DNA of 64,000 bases from Dactylonectria macrodidyma (Eukaryota > Ascomycota > Sordariomycetes > Hypocreales > Nectriaceae): positions 124,001-188,000 of the forward strand of contig JAGMUV010000037.1 in assembly GCA_020744425.1 (NCBI GenBank), written 5' to 3'. The position numbers and the translations under genes were made by a program. How positions within the stretch are numbered: position 1 is the first letter of the stretch; the number at the start of each line of letters is the position of its first letter. The notes under the pieces were generated by a model, which made no database searches, was not told the origin of the DNA, and saw nothing but the letters and a program-made list of their open reading frames with translations. Below are positions 20,809 through 32,606 of this stretch, piece by piece.

Positions 20809-23506
20809 GGAGTAGACTTCTGGAAAAGATAATATTATGTATGTAGGCGTCCCCCCATGCTTACATGTCATAAAATTGATGAGAGCGCAAAGGTTTCAGC
20901 GCAGGGGCAGTGGAACGATGCCACGACCAAAGATGGTGGTACAACAATCCTGGCATGGGCTGACTTGCTTTGGCCTGACTTTCTTTTGTCCCAACGGCAT
21001 TGAAGGTCTTAATGTGCCATAATAAACTTAGCTGTACCCGGGGGCTTGACAAAGCAGACTTCGCTAGCTTAAGCTGCCCCCTCACCTGCCAGCAGGTGAG
21101 GTGGTCAGATAAGGTCGGACCACCGGGTAACGTTAACATCTAAGCCGGCATTAGGCCATATTTAGAGTGTTGAGCTGAAAACATGGTCTTAAATTTTCAG
21201 ACCGGAGGTCAAGGGTCCCCGACTTCCCTGTCTCTCAATTGACGCATGCATCGGCCAACATACAGACGTTGCTAACATGCATATGCCACCCCGAGGTTAT
21301 CATAATATCGCTCAGCAACTAGAAAACTCGTTGCCTTTCTCCAGCTGGATTCGTGAGGATTCTATGACATGTCAGACTGCCTGAGCATCGTGCCAGGTAG
21401 CCAAGGCTTTACTGCTGTCTAGAATACCATGAGAGCAAATAGCCCTGCCATCCCGGGACGACTATACAGGTTGAGGCGTGCGGCTGGGATCCGACATACA
21501 GAAGTTTAACTTAAGTAATTTAAAAGCCATATAATTATCAGTAACTAAAGTGACACTCAAAACCTTCCTTAAGCCACCGTAACATCGTTTATGATATACA
21601 GGATGAATACGAAATGTTGGCCAATAGTATATATTGAATCAAAGGCCGGGATTCATGCCGTCTATATCTCTCTGACAGCATCACATGTTCGATGATTTGG
21701 GAAAGTTTCCCCTCGGAATTCCGACAACTGCCCTCCACCACGTAAATTGATTTGCTGAGAATCATGATGATGAATAATTTGCCAAAGTTTACGCTCGGAC
21801 CTCCGAGAACTGTCTCATGCGTCGCCAAGAGCAGGCGAGGTGTCATCGTCATAGAAATATCCCAGCGAAGGCAATGATTGTCACTTCCCCTACAGTTTGC
21901 ATGTGATGAAAAGGCTGCTCACGGAGACAGCCGTCTCCACGAGCATAACGTGGTCCCATCCACCAGCGGCTGGCCCAGACTGTGTGACGCTGATTCTCCC
22001 TGAGGATCCAGACAATGGAATAGTACGATTATTATGGGAAAGTCTACCTTGGCATTATATTGACACAATCTGCCCTCAAGCGGCATATACAAATTTGCTG
22101 TTATTCAAAACAATGACATGTGTGACAGCAGAGCTTTGCCCTTATAGAATTGAGCGACTCAAAAACATTGGGCAAGTGGGGCTTCCCAGATGTCGCATTG
22201 CCAAACTGACCACGCCAAAGGGAATGCGCACTCCGCCAATGCGTAGTGTAATATTAGCGCATATCCAGAATATGCCTCCCCCCCAGATTATCAAGTGTCG
22301 GAATGATCTGCTAAGTGTGGCGTACTCCTAGCTGCTAAGTTATGCGTTCTGTGGCATCTTCCTGCTAGGGGTTGCTTTACCCGGTGACGTTTCTCACTGT
22401 AGCTCTGTCGTATCTATGGGCTCCCTAAAACCATCCTTAAGCCACCGTAACTTCGTTCATAATATGCAGGATTAATAGGAAATCTTAGCCAATTGTGTGC
22501 TGAATATCAACTTGCTTCTTGGCAAAATTAGATACCTTTTTATCTTATCCAAGCTGCTTCATATTGCGTCTTAGTGACGTCTTACCTGTTAACCCATCCT
22601 AGGACGACGGGCCTGTTCACTTTCATACGATGAACACGAGGTCGAGACCCCCGAAAATAATGCAACGTATATAGACCATACAAATTCCCTTTGTTTAGAC
22701 CACACGTGCCGTGGTTCGGTATACAACAATAGGCCGTTGAAAGTCTCGGCGTCAACTATGGCATACAGTTCCAAGCCACATTAGGTATTCAGCTTAGAAA
22801 ATCATTCGATTTGTGGCCTCTTCCGCCAGCATCCAAACAATTCATTCGCTTTCCATGCTAGATGACGGCGAGTTGACAGCGTCACCTCGGCCATGCTTCG
22901 GTCATGCAGGTCTACTTTAGCTACACCATTATTGGATGTCAAACCAACCGGCCGGCTGACAGCGCCTCAGCCGCAGCTATTTAGCAGCTTGCGCCTCAAC
23001 TCCAGAGGCATCTTGGGCGCACAGCCAATCGAAAGCAAGGACACTCTAGTGGTTTGGGAAGGAAAAACGGACACCAAAAAGATGGAAATATTCTTAGCTG
23101 ACGGCCTACGGTAAATGAGCTGGTTTGGGCCAGGTTTTAGCATCCTGTTGTCTTTGGACCCAGGTCATGTATTGGGGCCCCCTCCTCTCTGTGACGGCCC
23201 AGAAAACGACCTGGTCCAAAAGTGAAACGTCGTTCCAAAATATGAGGCTCTCGTACGTAGCTCTGTCAGATTCCTCAGATGTTGTTCAGACTAGAAATAG
23301 CCATAGCTTCCATTATCTCATCTTCCTTAACCCTGTCTTCGTTTTCCAAAGTTAGCGATGCTAATCTTAGGAGCAGTAGGAGGCAATTTCTTAGTTATCA
23401 TCTAGCAGATATAAATGGCTTTTTAATACGACACAGAAGCTAAGCTTCTGTGACTTGAGGTCATTCTGGTGTCATTCTGTCTGACGTGCGAAGTTTCGGC
23501 ATTTTG
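20809..23506. other. Long stretch without a recognisable gene
   Basis: About 2.7 kb of moderately AT-rich sequence. It holds a perfect hairpin CCTCACCTGC/GCAGGTGAGG (21080-21089 and 21092-21101), an approximately 80-bp imperfect direct repeat (21557-21640 and 22427-22510), and a diverged local duplication near 21690-21815 built around TTTGGGAAAGTTT-like words. Open frames such as 21897-22331 show no known domain. It may be the remains of a mobile element. Confidence 0.4.
21557..22510. repeat. Imperfect direct repeats of about 80 bp, 870 bp apart
   Basis: Segments at 21557-21640 and 22427-22510 both contain CCTTAAGCCACCGTAAC followed by similar sequence (for example TATACAGGATGAATA versus TATGCAGGATTAATA). 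Identity is roughly four in five by eye. The spacing could reflect degenerate terminal repeats of an unrecognised element or an old tandem duplication. Confidence 0.5.
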
Positions 23507-24820
<1,314 letters not shown>

Positions 24821-24963
24821 TCAGCAGCGAGGTTGAAATGTTGAACCGGCCGGATATATTTGGATTGGCCGCCGATGTGAAAGTTGAGGTCGGGGGTAGT
24901 CACGAAGATAGGTCCAATATATAATCAATTAGGTGACTGTCCAATTTCGTCAGGACGCAATAG

Positions 24964-26844
24964 TAAGTCAGCGCACCCGTTAGATGACCAGGGGCTTAGC
25001 TGAACGCCCCACTTATACAATGACTAAAATCCTCATTCAACTTCACTTATATATAAAATAACAACCAAGAGGTCTAATTGGTCCATTTCAACTGATTTTT
25101 TATAAAATAACTAATGAATTTTCTAAATATTAAAAAACTAGCCAATAAAAACAAAGGAAAAACGAGCTATTCTGAATCTTCAACCTCAGGCGTTTTTATT
25201 CGCCTTCTTGCCCTCTTGACATTCTGGATGTTAGAAAATTCCTTATTTGGGTCTTTATAACCCCTTCCTCTCTTCTTAGCCTTTGATTGGCTTGAATTTC
25301 GGTCTTGGACTAGAATTCTGTCTTCTAATTGGGCGTTGTGTAAGTGAAGGTTATCATAACCCCGGTCAATAGCCCGAAATAGCTGCCTTGTGGTTAGGCT
25401 GTTGAGAAGTTCCTTCTTTTTAGAATGGACTAATAAAGCAACGTCTCTCGAAGTCTTAGGGGTTGTAAAAGGGCTGATTTCAGACCTCTGATTCGTCTTT
25501 AGAGAAATGGGGGCTCCTAATTAGACCGTAATTAAGTCCTTAGGATCCTCAATAACGAATTTGCTACCCATTGGCTTTAAGATGTTATTTAGCCACAACC
25601 CGGCTCCTTTCTAACCCGAACGGATATTTTGAGTAGTAATAGCCTTCTTCCTAGCCTGAAAATAGCATTTTAGAAAGTCTTCCTTCCTAGTTAGGCCAGC
25701 ATTAGTAATAGGATTGGCTAGCAATAAAGCAGCCCGATATGCAGCTTTAAGTGGCCCAAAGACTGATATATTAAGAGGCTGAAGAATGTGGCTTGTGTGA
25801 GGTAGTAAATAGAGTAAATGGACCCTATTGGTCACATAAATACGCATAAAATCAGGCGTTATATATGATCTATGCCCATCTAAGATAAGAAGCCGCTTTT
25901 CATTAGCCCGGGCAGGCTTTGAGCCCGGAAGAAAGACTTCCTACAGCCACGCAAGCCCAATTTCGTTATTAGTCCATCCCTTTTTAGATAATGTAAATCT
26001 CCAATTAGTCAGAAAGTCTAATTCCTCAGGAAACCATTAGTGCTGGACGTCTTTGCCTTTAAAGACGACCAATGGGTCAAGGCACCTTCCCATTACAGAA
26101 ATAACCTTAAGAATAGATATCCAGTTAAGGTTTTGCGGCTGTTTCTTAATCGTTGATTGAAGCTCTGATTGGCTAACTATAAGCCCGTTAGATCCGGGCC
26201 CTTGGAAGACTCCAATTTCGTCAAGATTCCAACGGTTGCGTTGAGGGATCGATGCGACCTCTGGTTAGCCCAATAGATCAAAGAACCCGCCAATAGCAGC
26301 CGGATTTGCTCCATTTATCCTTTTCCGGTCGATTCCCTTTCCTTTGAGCGTTTTTATTCGCGGGTTGCGGCGCAGGAAGCCCTTCATCCAGTGTTTTCCG
26401 AGTCGTTGGTTAGTGCCGCTTTGGCCTAACAAGGAAATCGCCAACTTCCGGATCTGGCTATGCGTCAACGCCATGCCGAGCTTATCTTGAAAGATAAGCC
26501 AATCAGTGAGCTGGTCTTCCTAATATTTGGAAAGCACCTGACGCCATTCGTAGGCTTCATTGCGGCTAGGTACGCCATTTATCTTACTGTGTAGGGTTGA
26601 TTTAGGGACTCCGCGCTAACTGGCTGCTTTTCGTATTAATACGCCATTTCTCACATCCTGAATGGCTAGTTCAAGGTCTTCTTGGGTGTATTTAGGCATA
26701 AAAAATAAGGTTATAAGGTTGAATTGACGAATTGAGTGTTATTAAAGGAAGAAACGCGTGTGGCTAGAGACGCATTGTGGTTGACGCGGCTGTAAGTGGG
26801 GCGTTCAGCTAAGCCCCTGGTCATCTAACGGGTGCACTGACTTA
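24964..26844 (-). mobile_element. Pogo-like element with 52-bp inverted repeats, RIP-damaged
   Basis: Inverted repeats lie at 24964-25015 and 26793-26844 (one mismatch), starting TAAGTCAGCGCACCCGTTAG; the unit begins and ends with TA. Total length is 1881 bp. The interior is AT-rich and encodes a degenerate pogo-type transposase on the minus strand. It is distinct in sequence from the intact element at 13543-15960, and its stops are of the kind produced by C-to-T change. Confidence 0.9.
25167..26699 (-). pseudogene. Pogo-like transposase with several premature stops
   Basis: Read from ATG at 26697-26699 to a stop at 25167-25169, one frame of 511 codons carries the whole protein without a frameshift but with about seven internal TAG/TAA codons. 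It begins MPKYTQEDLELAI, has the Tc5-type binding block around GKHWMKGFLRRNP and a catalytic core with WNLDEIGVF, LLILDGHRSY and PHTSHILQPLN (Asn where the third Asp is expected). Several stops sit where Gln is likely (LG*PEV, QH*WF, WL*EV), i.e. CAA/CAG to TAA/TAG. This is the expected signature of RIP rather than random decay, since no indel is needed. Confidence 0.88.
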
Positions 26845-27502
26845 ATGGTCAAATTCCGCGGGAAAATCTAGATGCGCGAAACATCGACGACGGGGCAAAA
26901 TGGAGACTCGCGGCGGTGTTGACGCAATCTCGTATATGCATCACTAGGGAGGATTATGCTGTTGATGACGCAGCTGCAAAGGCAAACTTTGAAAGGTTTT
27001 GGCTACCATCGATTAGTATACGAGACTCACGTCTTGTCTGGGCTCAAAGACTCGGAAATTCCTTACATCAAGGCAGCGATTGCTTGTTACGTCTTTGAGT
27101 GAACTTCCACTCGCAACAGTACATGACGGATGCTAAACTAACTATGCAGTTCGTGGGGATATCTTCTAGGCAGTTCGAGACCAGTGGGCGTTGGTACCAT
27201 GGTTGACACAAACGCGGGGCTGTGGCTGCGGCTGCGTCTGCGTTTCTGCCCAAGACACCTTCCGCCTAAGGCTGAATGCTCGACATCCACCCAGCTAGCT
27301 TCTCCGGGATCCTCGCGTCCACCACTTTCCCGCCAGTGAATTGACACCTCTTTCCCTTTGGAAGACGCAGGGCGTTTGATGCCTTTGCTCAATTGGCAGC
27401 TGTCGAGTCGCCGCGAGAAACCAGCATCGAACGAACAGACCGCAGCCGATCGACTCCCAAGTCCGCATTCATCCTCCCGAAGACCCAGCCGATCCCCTCG
27501 CA
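26845..27502. other. Upstream region of the phosphorylase-domain gene
   Basis: About 650 bases between the pogo-like relic and the next start codon, probably containing its promoter. Antisense frames occur but look like shadows. No other feature is visible. Confidence 0.35.
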
Positions 27503-28219
27503 ATGGCTGCACAGATAACTACCAAGACCAGAAATCATGATGAATACACTGTGGGATGGGTCTGCGCTCTGTCCAAAGAGCAGACCGCGGCGACGGCCAT
27601 GCTCGATCAAAGGCATGCCGATCTCCCGAAACCGCCAAACGACCCCAACACATACACCCTGGGGTCTATCGGCAAGCATAACATCGTCATAGCCTGCTTG
27701 CCCGAAGGCGAGATCGGCACCCATGTAGCGGCGACCATCGCGACTTGGATGATTTCCACTTTTCCACTCATTAAGCTTGGCTTGATGGTTGGTATCGGCG
27801 GAGGTATCCCACCCAAGGTTCGACTTGGCGATGTCGTGGTCAGCACACCCGCGGGCCAGTATCCTGGGGTAGTTCAATGGGACTTCGGCAAGGCAGAGGA
27901 AGGCGGCAACTTCAAGCAGACCGGATCGCTGAACAACCCACCTACCTCTCTCCGCACGGCTTTGACGAAACTGAAGACGGAGAATGAGTTGAGCGGGTCT
28001 AAGATACCGGAGTATCTAGACGAACTAAAACAGAAATGGCCGAGACTGGTGCCAAAGTACACCTGGTCTGAGTCACGTAAAGACCCTTTGTTCGCGCCTG
28101 CCATTTCTCATCACAGTCGCGGCAGCCGGGAGGCTATATTCTCAATGATCTGGTACATGATCCTATCCCTTCTCAAGTTCCTATCAGAGTGGCGCGTCTA
28201 TCATTATCAATCATTGTGA
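27503..28219 (+). CDS. Purine/uridine phosphorylase-type NLR amino terminus, truncated
   Basis: A 238-residue frame from a good ATG. It opens with DEYTVGWVCALSKEQTAA and contains VGIGGGIPP and RLGDVVVSTP, the diagnostic words of the fungal nucleoside-phosphorylase-like domain placed in front of NACHT or NB-ARC with ankyrin or TPR repeats in many NLRs. The usual continuation (rest of the domain, NACHT, repeats) is absent: conserved sequence stops near 28190 and the last residues are read from hAT-derived sequence, ending in a stop at 28217-28219. The gene was probably cut by the hAT insertion that later received MULE-1. A truncated product with only part of the phosphorylase fold is unlikely to be enzymatically active. 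Confidence 0.8.
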   Translation: MAAQITTKTRNHDEYTVGWVCALSKEQTAATAMLDQRHADLPKPPNDPNTYTLGSIGKHNIVIACLPEGEIGTHVAATIATWMISTFPLIKLGLMVGIGGGIPPKVRLGDVVVSTPAGQYPGVVQWDFGKAEEGGNFKQTGSLNNPPTSLRTALTKLKTENELSGSKIPEYLDELKQKWPRLVPKYTWSESRKDPLFAPAISHHSRGSREAIFSMIWYMILSLLKFLSEWRVYHYQSL

Positions 28220-28389
28220 TGAGGATAATGAAATGAAAGGGACCCAATAGGCGCACGGGTACCCGTGCGTATAAAATTTCACGGGACCCGTGCGGATGAT
28301 GTAAGCGTTGATGGCTAACACGAAACGCGTCGTGATCGCGAGGAATAGCTGCCCCTACTTAGAGGAGTTCTTCTTAGCTCTCTTCAAAA

Positions 28390-30729
28390 ATGGACCCAAC
28401 CAAAGGCGCCGCCTCGTTTCCAGACGATTGCCTCCCTCCTGAACGCGACTATGAGTCTCGAGATGCCTTATTTAAGGCGATTAATGCATGGGCAGCTCCG
28501 CGTGGCTACGCCTTTGTTACTGGAAGATCAACTAAGGAAAAGACTGGAAGGCTGACAGTTACGTTCACTTGTGATCGTAGCCGCCGCCTTGATAATCCCT
28601 CACAACATCGGCAACGAAAGACAATTACACGATCCACTAGCTGCCAATTCTCTGTGCTAGCAAAGCAGTCCCTTGATACAACTACCTGGACCTTACGCCA
28701 TCGTCCCGATAGACGATTTGCTACACATAACCACGAGCCGAGCTGGCACCAATCTGCTCATCCAGTACACCGGATGCTATCAGATACAGATAAATCAACA
28801 ATCAGCCGCCTTGCAAATGCTGGGGTACCTCCTAAGGATATCAGGACCTATATCCGTCAGAACTCCGATTCAATTGCAACTCAGCAAGATATCTACAATC
28901 GTATTGCAGATAGCAAACGGGATCTCTGCGAAGGCCAGAGCACTATCCATGCCCTAGCTAACCAGCTAGATAAGGAAGGGTTCTGGAACCGGATGCAGCT
29001 TGATCTAGATGGCCGGGTAACAGCAGTCTTATTCGCTCATCCCGACTCATTGGCATACCTTCAGGCGTACCCAGATCTGCTCTTCTTGGATTGCACATAC
29101 AAGACGAACAAATACGGGATGCCGCTCCTCGATATGATCGGTGTTGATGCCTGCCAGCGATCCTTCTGTATCGCCTTTGCATTCCTGAGCGGCGAGACTG
29201 AGGAGGACTATATCTGGGCCCTGGACCGGCTCAGGTCTATGTATGAGCTCTGCGGCACAAGACTTCCATCTGTTATCCTAACAGATCGCTGTATAGCTTG
29301 TATGAATGCCGTATCTCGCTGCTTTCCATCTGCAATCTCGCTCCTATGCCTCTGGCATGCCAACAAGGCAGTCCTTCGCTACTGCCATCCAACCTTCATA
29401 CGCCACCGGCAAGGATCAGAGGCCTACCAACAAGGCCTAAGTAATTGGAACGAGTTTTTCAATCACTGGCATTCAATTATTGGATCTTCAGATGAGGAGA
29501 CCTTCGAGCAACGCGTACAAGAGATTGAAAGGCGCTACCTACCGCAGTACGTTGAAGAGGTTGGATATATCAAGACCAATTGGCTTGATCTATATAAGGA
29601 AAAGCTTGTTAAGGCTTGGGTTGATCAGCACCCCCATTTTGGCAATGTGGTTACCTCACGGGTTGAGGGTATCCACGGGCTGCTGAAGAGCCATCTCAAG
29701 ACTTCTACGCTAGATCTCTTCGAGGCTTGGAGGGCTATGAAGCATGCACTGCTTAATCAGCTAGCTGAGCTACGATATAACCAAGCTAAGCAGCAAAGCC
29801 GGATACCAATTGAGCTCTCCGGGTCACTATACAGTGCCGTACGTGGCTGGATATCTCATGAGGCTTTACGGAAGGTCGAAGAACAGCGAAAGCGGCTCTT
29901 AGAAGGAGACCTACCTAGATGTACCGGATCTTTTTCTCGATCTCAGGGGCTCCCTTGCGCTCATACACTCAAGGATCTGCAAGAACAAGGTCAAGCCCTT
30001 CGCCTGGAGCATTTTCATACACAATGGCACCTGAGCCGCAGTGGCACTCATCAGTTGCTTCTAGAGCCTTGTCGTCGATCTGATCGGATAACTGCCGGTT
30101 CAACTAGACCGCAATCAAGCACTCAGAGAGAGCCAAGTGCATTCGAGGCAGTTGAGGCAGCAACTCAGCCAAAGGCACAGCCTAGATGCAGCAGATGCCA
30201 CACATTAGGTCATAAAATGACGTCGAAGGTATGCCCTCTGCGGCATGAAGAGCTCTTGCAATCATCAGCAGCATCAGCAGCACCAGCAGCACCAGCAGCA
30301 CCAGCAGCACCAGCAGCGCCGGCAGCGCCGGCACTAAGATATGATAACCCGCAGGCTATCTATCAGAGATATATCGCAGCAAGAGAAGCTTGGTATAGGG
30401 CGCAGCCTCGCGGCAGCATCAAGACCAACCAGCAGTATCGGAAGGCGATGGGTCTGCCTTTACGATATAGCAAAGCCGACTACGACTGGTGCCTTGACTG
30501 GAAGCAAATGACCAAGCGCTGTATAACGCCAACGGGCCCTAGGGAATGGACCAAAGAAGAGATGATGGCCTATCTTGACTGGGATATGTTTGAGAACGAT
30601 CGTCTTGACGCCCAGGTAGCCGATGGGATAGTAGTGCGACCCTTTTCGAGCAGACAAGGGCCGGGCGAGATCTGGAGAGCATGTGAGAAGGATATCGAGG
30701 AGCAGCAGGCATTGTATTCAGCCAAGTAG
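28390..30729 (+). CDS. MULE-1 transposase, 779 aa
   Basis: An intact frame from ATG to TAG. The amino part (ERDYESRDALFKAINAWA... with YAFVTGRS) resembles the FAR1/WRKY-GCM1-like zinc-binding domain of Hop-type fungal MULEs. The MULE transposase core has DCTYKTNKYGMPLLDMIGVD (first Asp), VILTDRCIACMNAV (second Asp) and LCLWHANKAV, with a later Glu in the helical insertion. A zinc knuckle follows (CSRCHTLGHKMTSKVC). Near the end is a low-complexity Ala-Pro run encoded by a CAGCAGCAC trinucleotide repeat (30258-30333). About two-thirds of the sequence can be aligned with the MULE-2 and MULE-3 proteins. No stops or frameshifts are present, so the protein may be functional although its right terminal repeat is split. 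Confidence 0.92.
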   Translation: MDPTKGAASFPDDCLPPERDYESRDALFKAINAWAAPRGYAFVTGRSTKEKTGRLTVTFTCDRSRRLDNPSQHRQRKTITRSTSCQFSVLAKQSLDTTTWTLRHRPDRRFATHNHEPSWHQSAHPVHRMLSDTDKSTISRLANAGVPPKDIRTYIRQNSDSIATQQDIYNRIADSKRDLCEGQSTIHALANQLDKEGFWNRMQLDLDGRVTAVLFAHPDSLAYLQAYPDLLFLDCTYKTNKYGMPLLDMIGVDACQRSFCIAFAFLSGETEEDYIWALDRLRSMYELCGTRLPSVILTDRCIACMNAVSRCFPSAISLLCLWHANKAVLRYCHPTFIRHRQGSEAYQQGLSNWNEFFNHWHSIIGSSDEETFEQRVQEIERRYLPQYVEEVGYIKTNWLDLYKEKLVKAWVDQHPHFGNVVTSRVEGIHGLLKSHLKTSTLDLFEAWRAMKHALLNQLAELRYNQAKQQSRIPIELSGSLYSAVRGWISHEALRKVEEQRKRLLEGDLPRCTGSFSRSQGLPCAHTLKDLQEQGQALRLEHFHTQWHLSRSGTHQLLLEPCRRSDRITAGSTRPQSSTQREPSAFEAVEAATQPKAQPRCSRCHTLGHKMTSKVCPLRHEELLQSSAASAAPAAPAAPAAPAAPAAPALRYDNPQAIYQRYIAAREAWYRAQPRGSIKTNQQYRKAMGLPLRYSKADYDWCLDWKQMTKRCITPTGPREWTKEEMMAYLDWDMFENDRLDAQVADGIVVRPFSSRQGPGEIWRACEKDIEEQQALYSAK

Positions 30730-30836
30730 CCATATCTCATTTGTAGTTGTATTGTTGAATTGGAATTCGTTATCCCTACATAGCCGCATTTGTAGTGTTA
30801 GCCATCAACGCTTACATCATCCGCACGGGTCCCGTG

Positions 30837-30929
30837 GGGGCTCATACAGGCACAGCTAGCTGTGCCAATAAGACCACGTGACTTTTTGCACAGCTAGCTG
30901 TGCAAATAAGATCTGTTATGTAAGCCCGA
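30837..30929 (+). repeat. MULE-2 left terminal inverted repeat with two palindromes
   Basis: Contains two perfect palindromes with the same core: GGCACAGCTAGCTGTGCC at 30849-30866 and a 22-base one around GCACAGCTAGCTGTGC at 30885-30906. They are separated by a spacer holding CACGTG and followed by ATGTAAGC. These are plausible transposase-binding sites. Confidence 0.9.
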
Positions 30930-31423
30930 TACGTGTGTGAGTAAGAGATATCCCTCTACTATTCAATCTACTGTGAACGGCCTCTAGTAACTGTATTCCA
31001 GCTATCTAGTCCAGGATGCTATTTACATCAAAGATGAAGAAGAAAGAAAGAAATTCCTAAGTGCCCCTGAGCTGTGGAACGATTTCTCGTGCCTGGCGCG
31101 CACGAGCCTAGTACGTCTTGCGGCACAGCCGCAAGGATATGGGCCCTGGCCCATGACATCTACGGAAACAGCATCAATTTGTACAATTGAAGAGATACAG
31201 TGATTTACTATATACACAGCTCTTCAATATGTGATATATCATCTATTGGCAGCGTACCAGTCTGCCCAGGGCCGTGAAGAACGTACAATACCTACACTCG
31301 CATCATCTGAACACCACAGGTCCATAGCTATCAAGTGAATCACTTCAACGCGTGCATTATATAAAGCAGGGCTCTTTCCCTTGAAAGAAGCTCTCTATTC
31401 CTTCATCAAACAGTATCGCAAAG

Positions 31424-32059
31424 ATGTACAACTGCAACCAAAGTCAGCGTCAGAACCCTCAAGACTTCCCAATCTTTGTAGACAATACATCAACACTAGC
31501 AGGGGCAGTCTATCCTACAACTGCGAATATACGGGCTACTTTACATCCCATTACTAGCAACCAGCAACGAGAGCGGCGCCCCAATGATCCTTATCCAGCA
31601 ACCGATCCTCTGCATATGCTCCATTGGTGGGTTCAACATACCTTGCCAAATGATCCAACCACCTCCAATGCTCTCTATGTCCAGAATCCTCAAGCCCTTG
31701 TGAGAGCCCACAACACTTAGTATCTTCCTCAAGGGGATCCTGTTACTGTGATCTCACGCCCATGGGGATATCAGGTTGAGGGAGAGTGGCGTATTGCGTA
31801 TTGGGATCAACGACTTCAGCAACGGCCACAGCGCGCCAATCCTGATATCAATCCCTATTGGAGTACATTCAACCTTCAGGCTATGGATCAGGTATGTCGG
31901 AATCAGCAATTTACGGTCCCAGACACGACTTGGCCTTCACCGGCTGTAGGGATGACTACCTATATGCCAACAATCGTAGCTTTAGAGAATGCAGGAGTTC
32001 ACATCGCGAATGTTGATCGAAATAGCTATATTCAGTGGTATTGGCAGGGAAGGCAATGA
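31424..32059 (+). pseudogene. MULE-2 passenger gene of unknown function, one internal stop
   Basis: From ATG at 31424 a single frame of 212 codons runs to TGA at 32057-32059, broken only by a TAG about codon 98 (near 31718). The product is rich in Pro, Gln, Asn and Trp (MYNCNQSQRQNP at the start, YIQWYWQGRQ at the end) and matches no family I recognise. It is divergently arranged with the transposase inside the same 93-bp repeats, so it moves with the element. The TAG could come from CAG by one C-to-T change, or the gene may be two ORFs or use readthrough. No homologous gene is present in MULE-1. Confidence 0.55.
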
Positions 32060-32606
32060 TCTCTTTAGCTTTGGTAGCTCTCTCGCTCATTCAATTGACG
32101 GCTACTAAGCCCACTTAACCCAATACTGCAACTCAGTCACAACTCTATCAAATCAAACCATTGGGTCATTATAGATATACTCGGAAATTCGCCTTTTCTT
32201 CCTTTTTCTAGTGATATATACTTTGTTAGTGGAAGAGGTCTTTAGTGTAGACCACACCCGTCCGCAGGGTAGGAGCTGGAGAGGGGCAGATGGCAAGAGG
32301 AAGCAAGCAAGTAGCTGTCTCCTGGGGGTTTGAGATACAGAAAGCAATTAATATACTGCTGTCTGATGTCTCTAGAGAGAAAGAGAAAAGAAATATCGAG
32401 AAGAGCTGCTGCGACAGCTATAGGGTAATAAGTGTCAAGCGACAAAAGGTGTCATACAAATTAAAGAAGGGAAAATGCGTGTCTTTTCATTTGTCAGGCA
32501 GACTGATCGCCTTAAGTAGGGCCATCCTAGGCTAGCAGCTAGCCTCTACTGTATTAAAACACTAGGTGGACCGTTGACCCCATCACAATACCAATCACAT
32601 TTTCCG
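32060..32606. other. MULE-2 internal non-coding region
   Basis: About 550 bases between the convergent ends of the passenger gene and the transposase gene. AT-rich, with no recognisable gene. It probably provides transcription ends for both. Confidence 0.4.

Noticed and set aside
30258..30333. CRISPR-like or minisatellite array
   Set aside because: It is a CAG/CAC trinucleotide run encoding Ala-Pro within the MULE-1 transposase.
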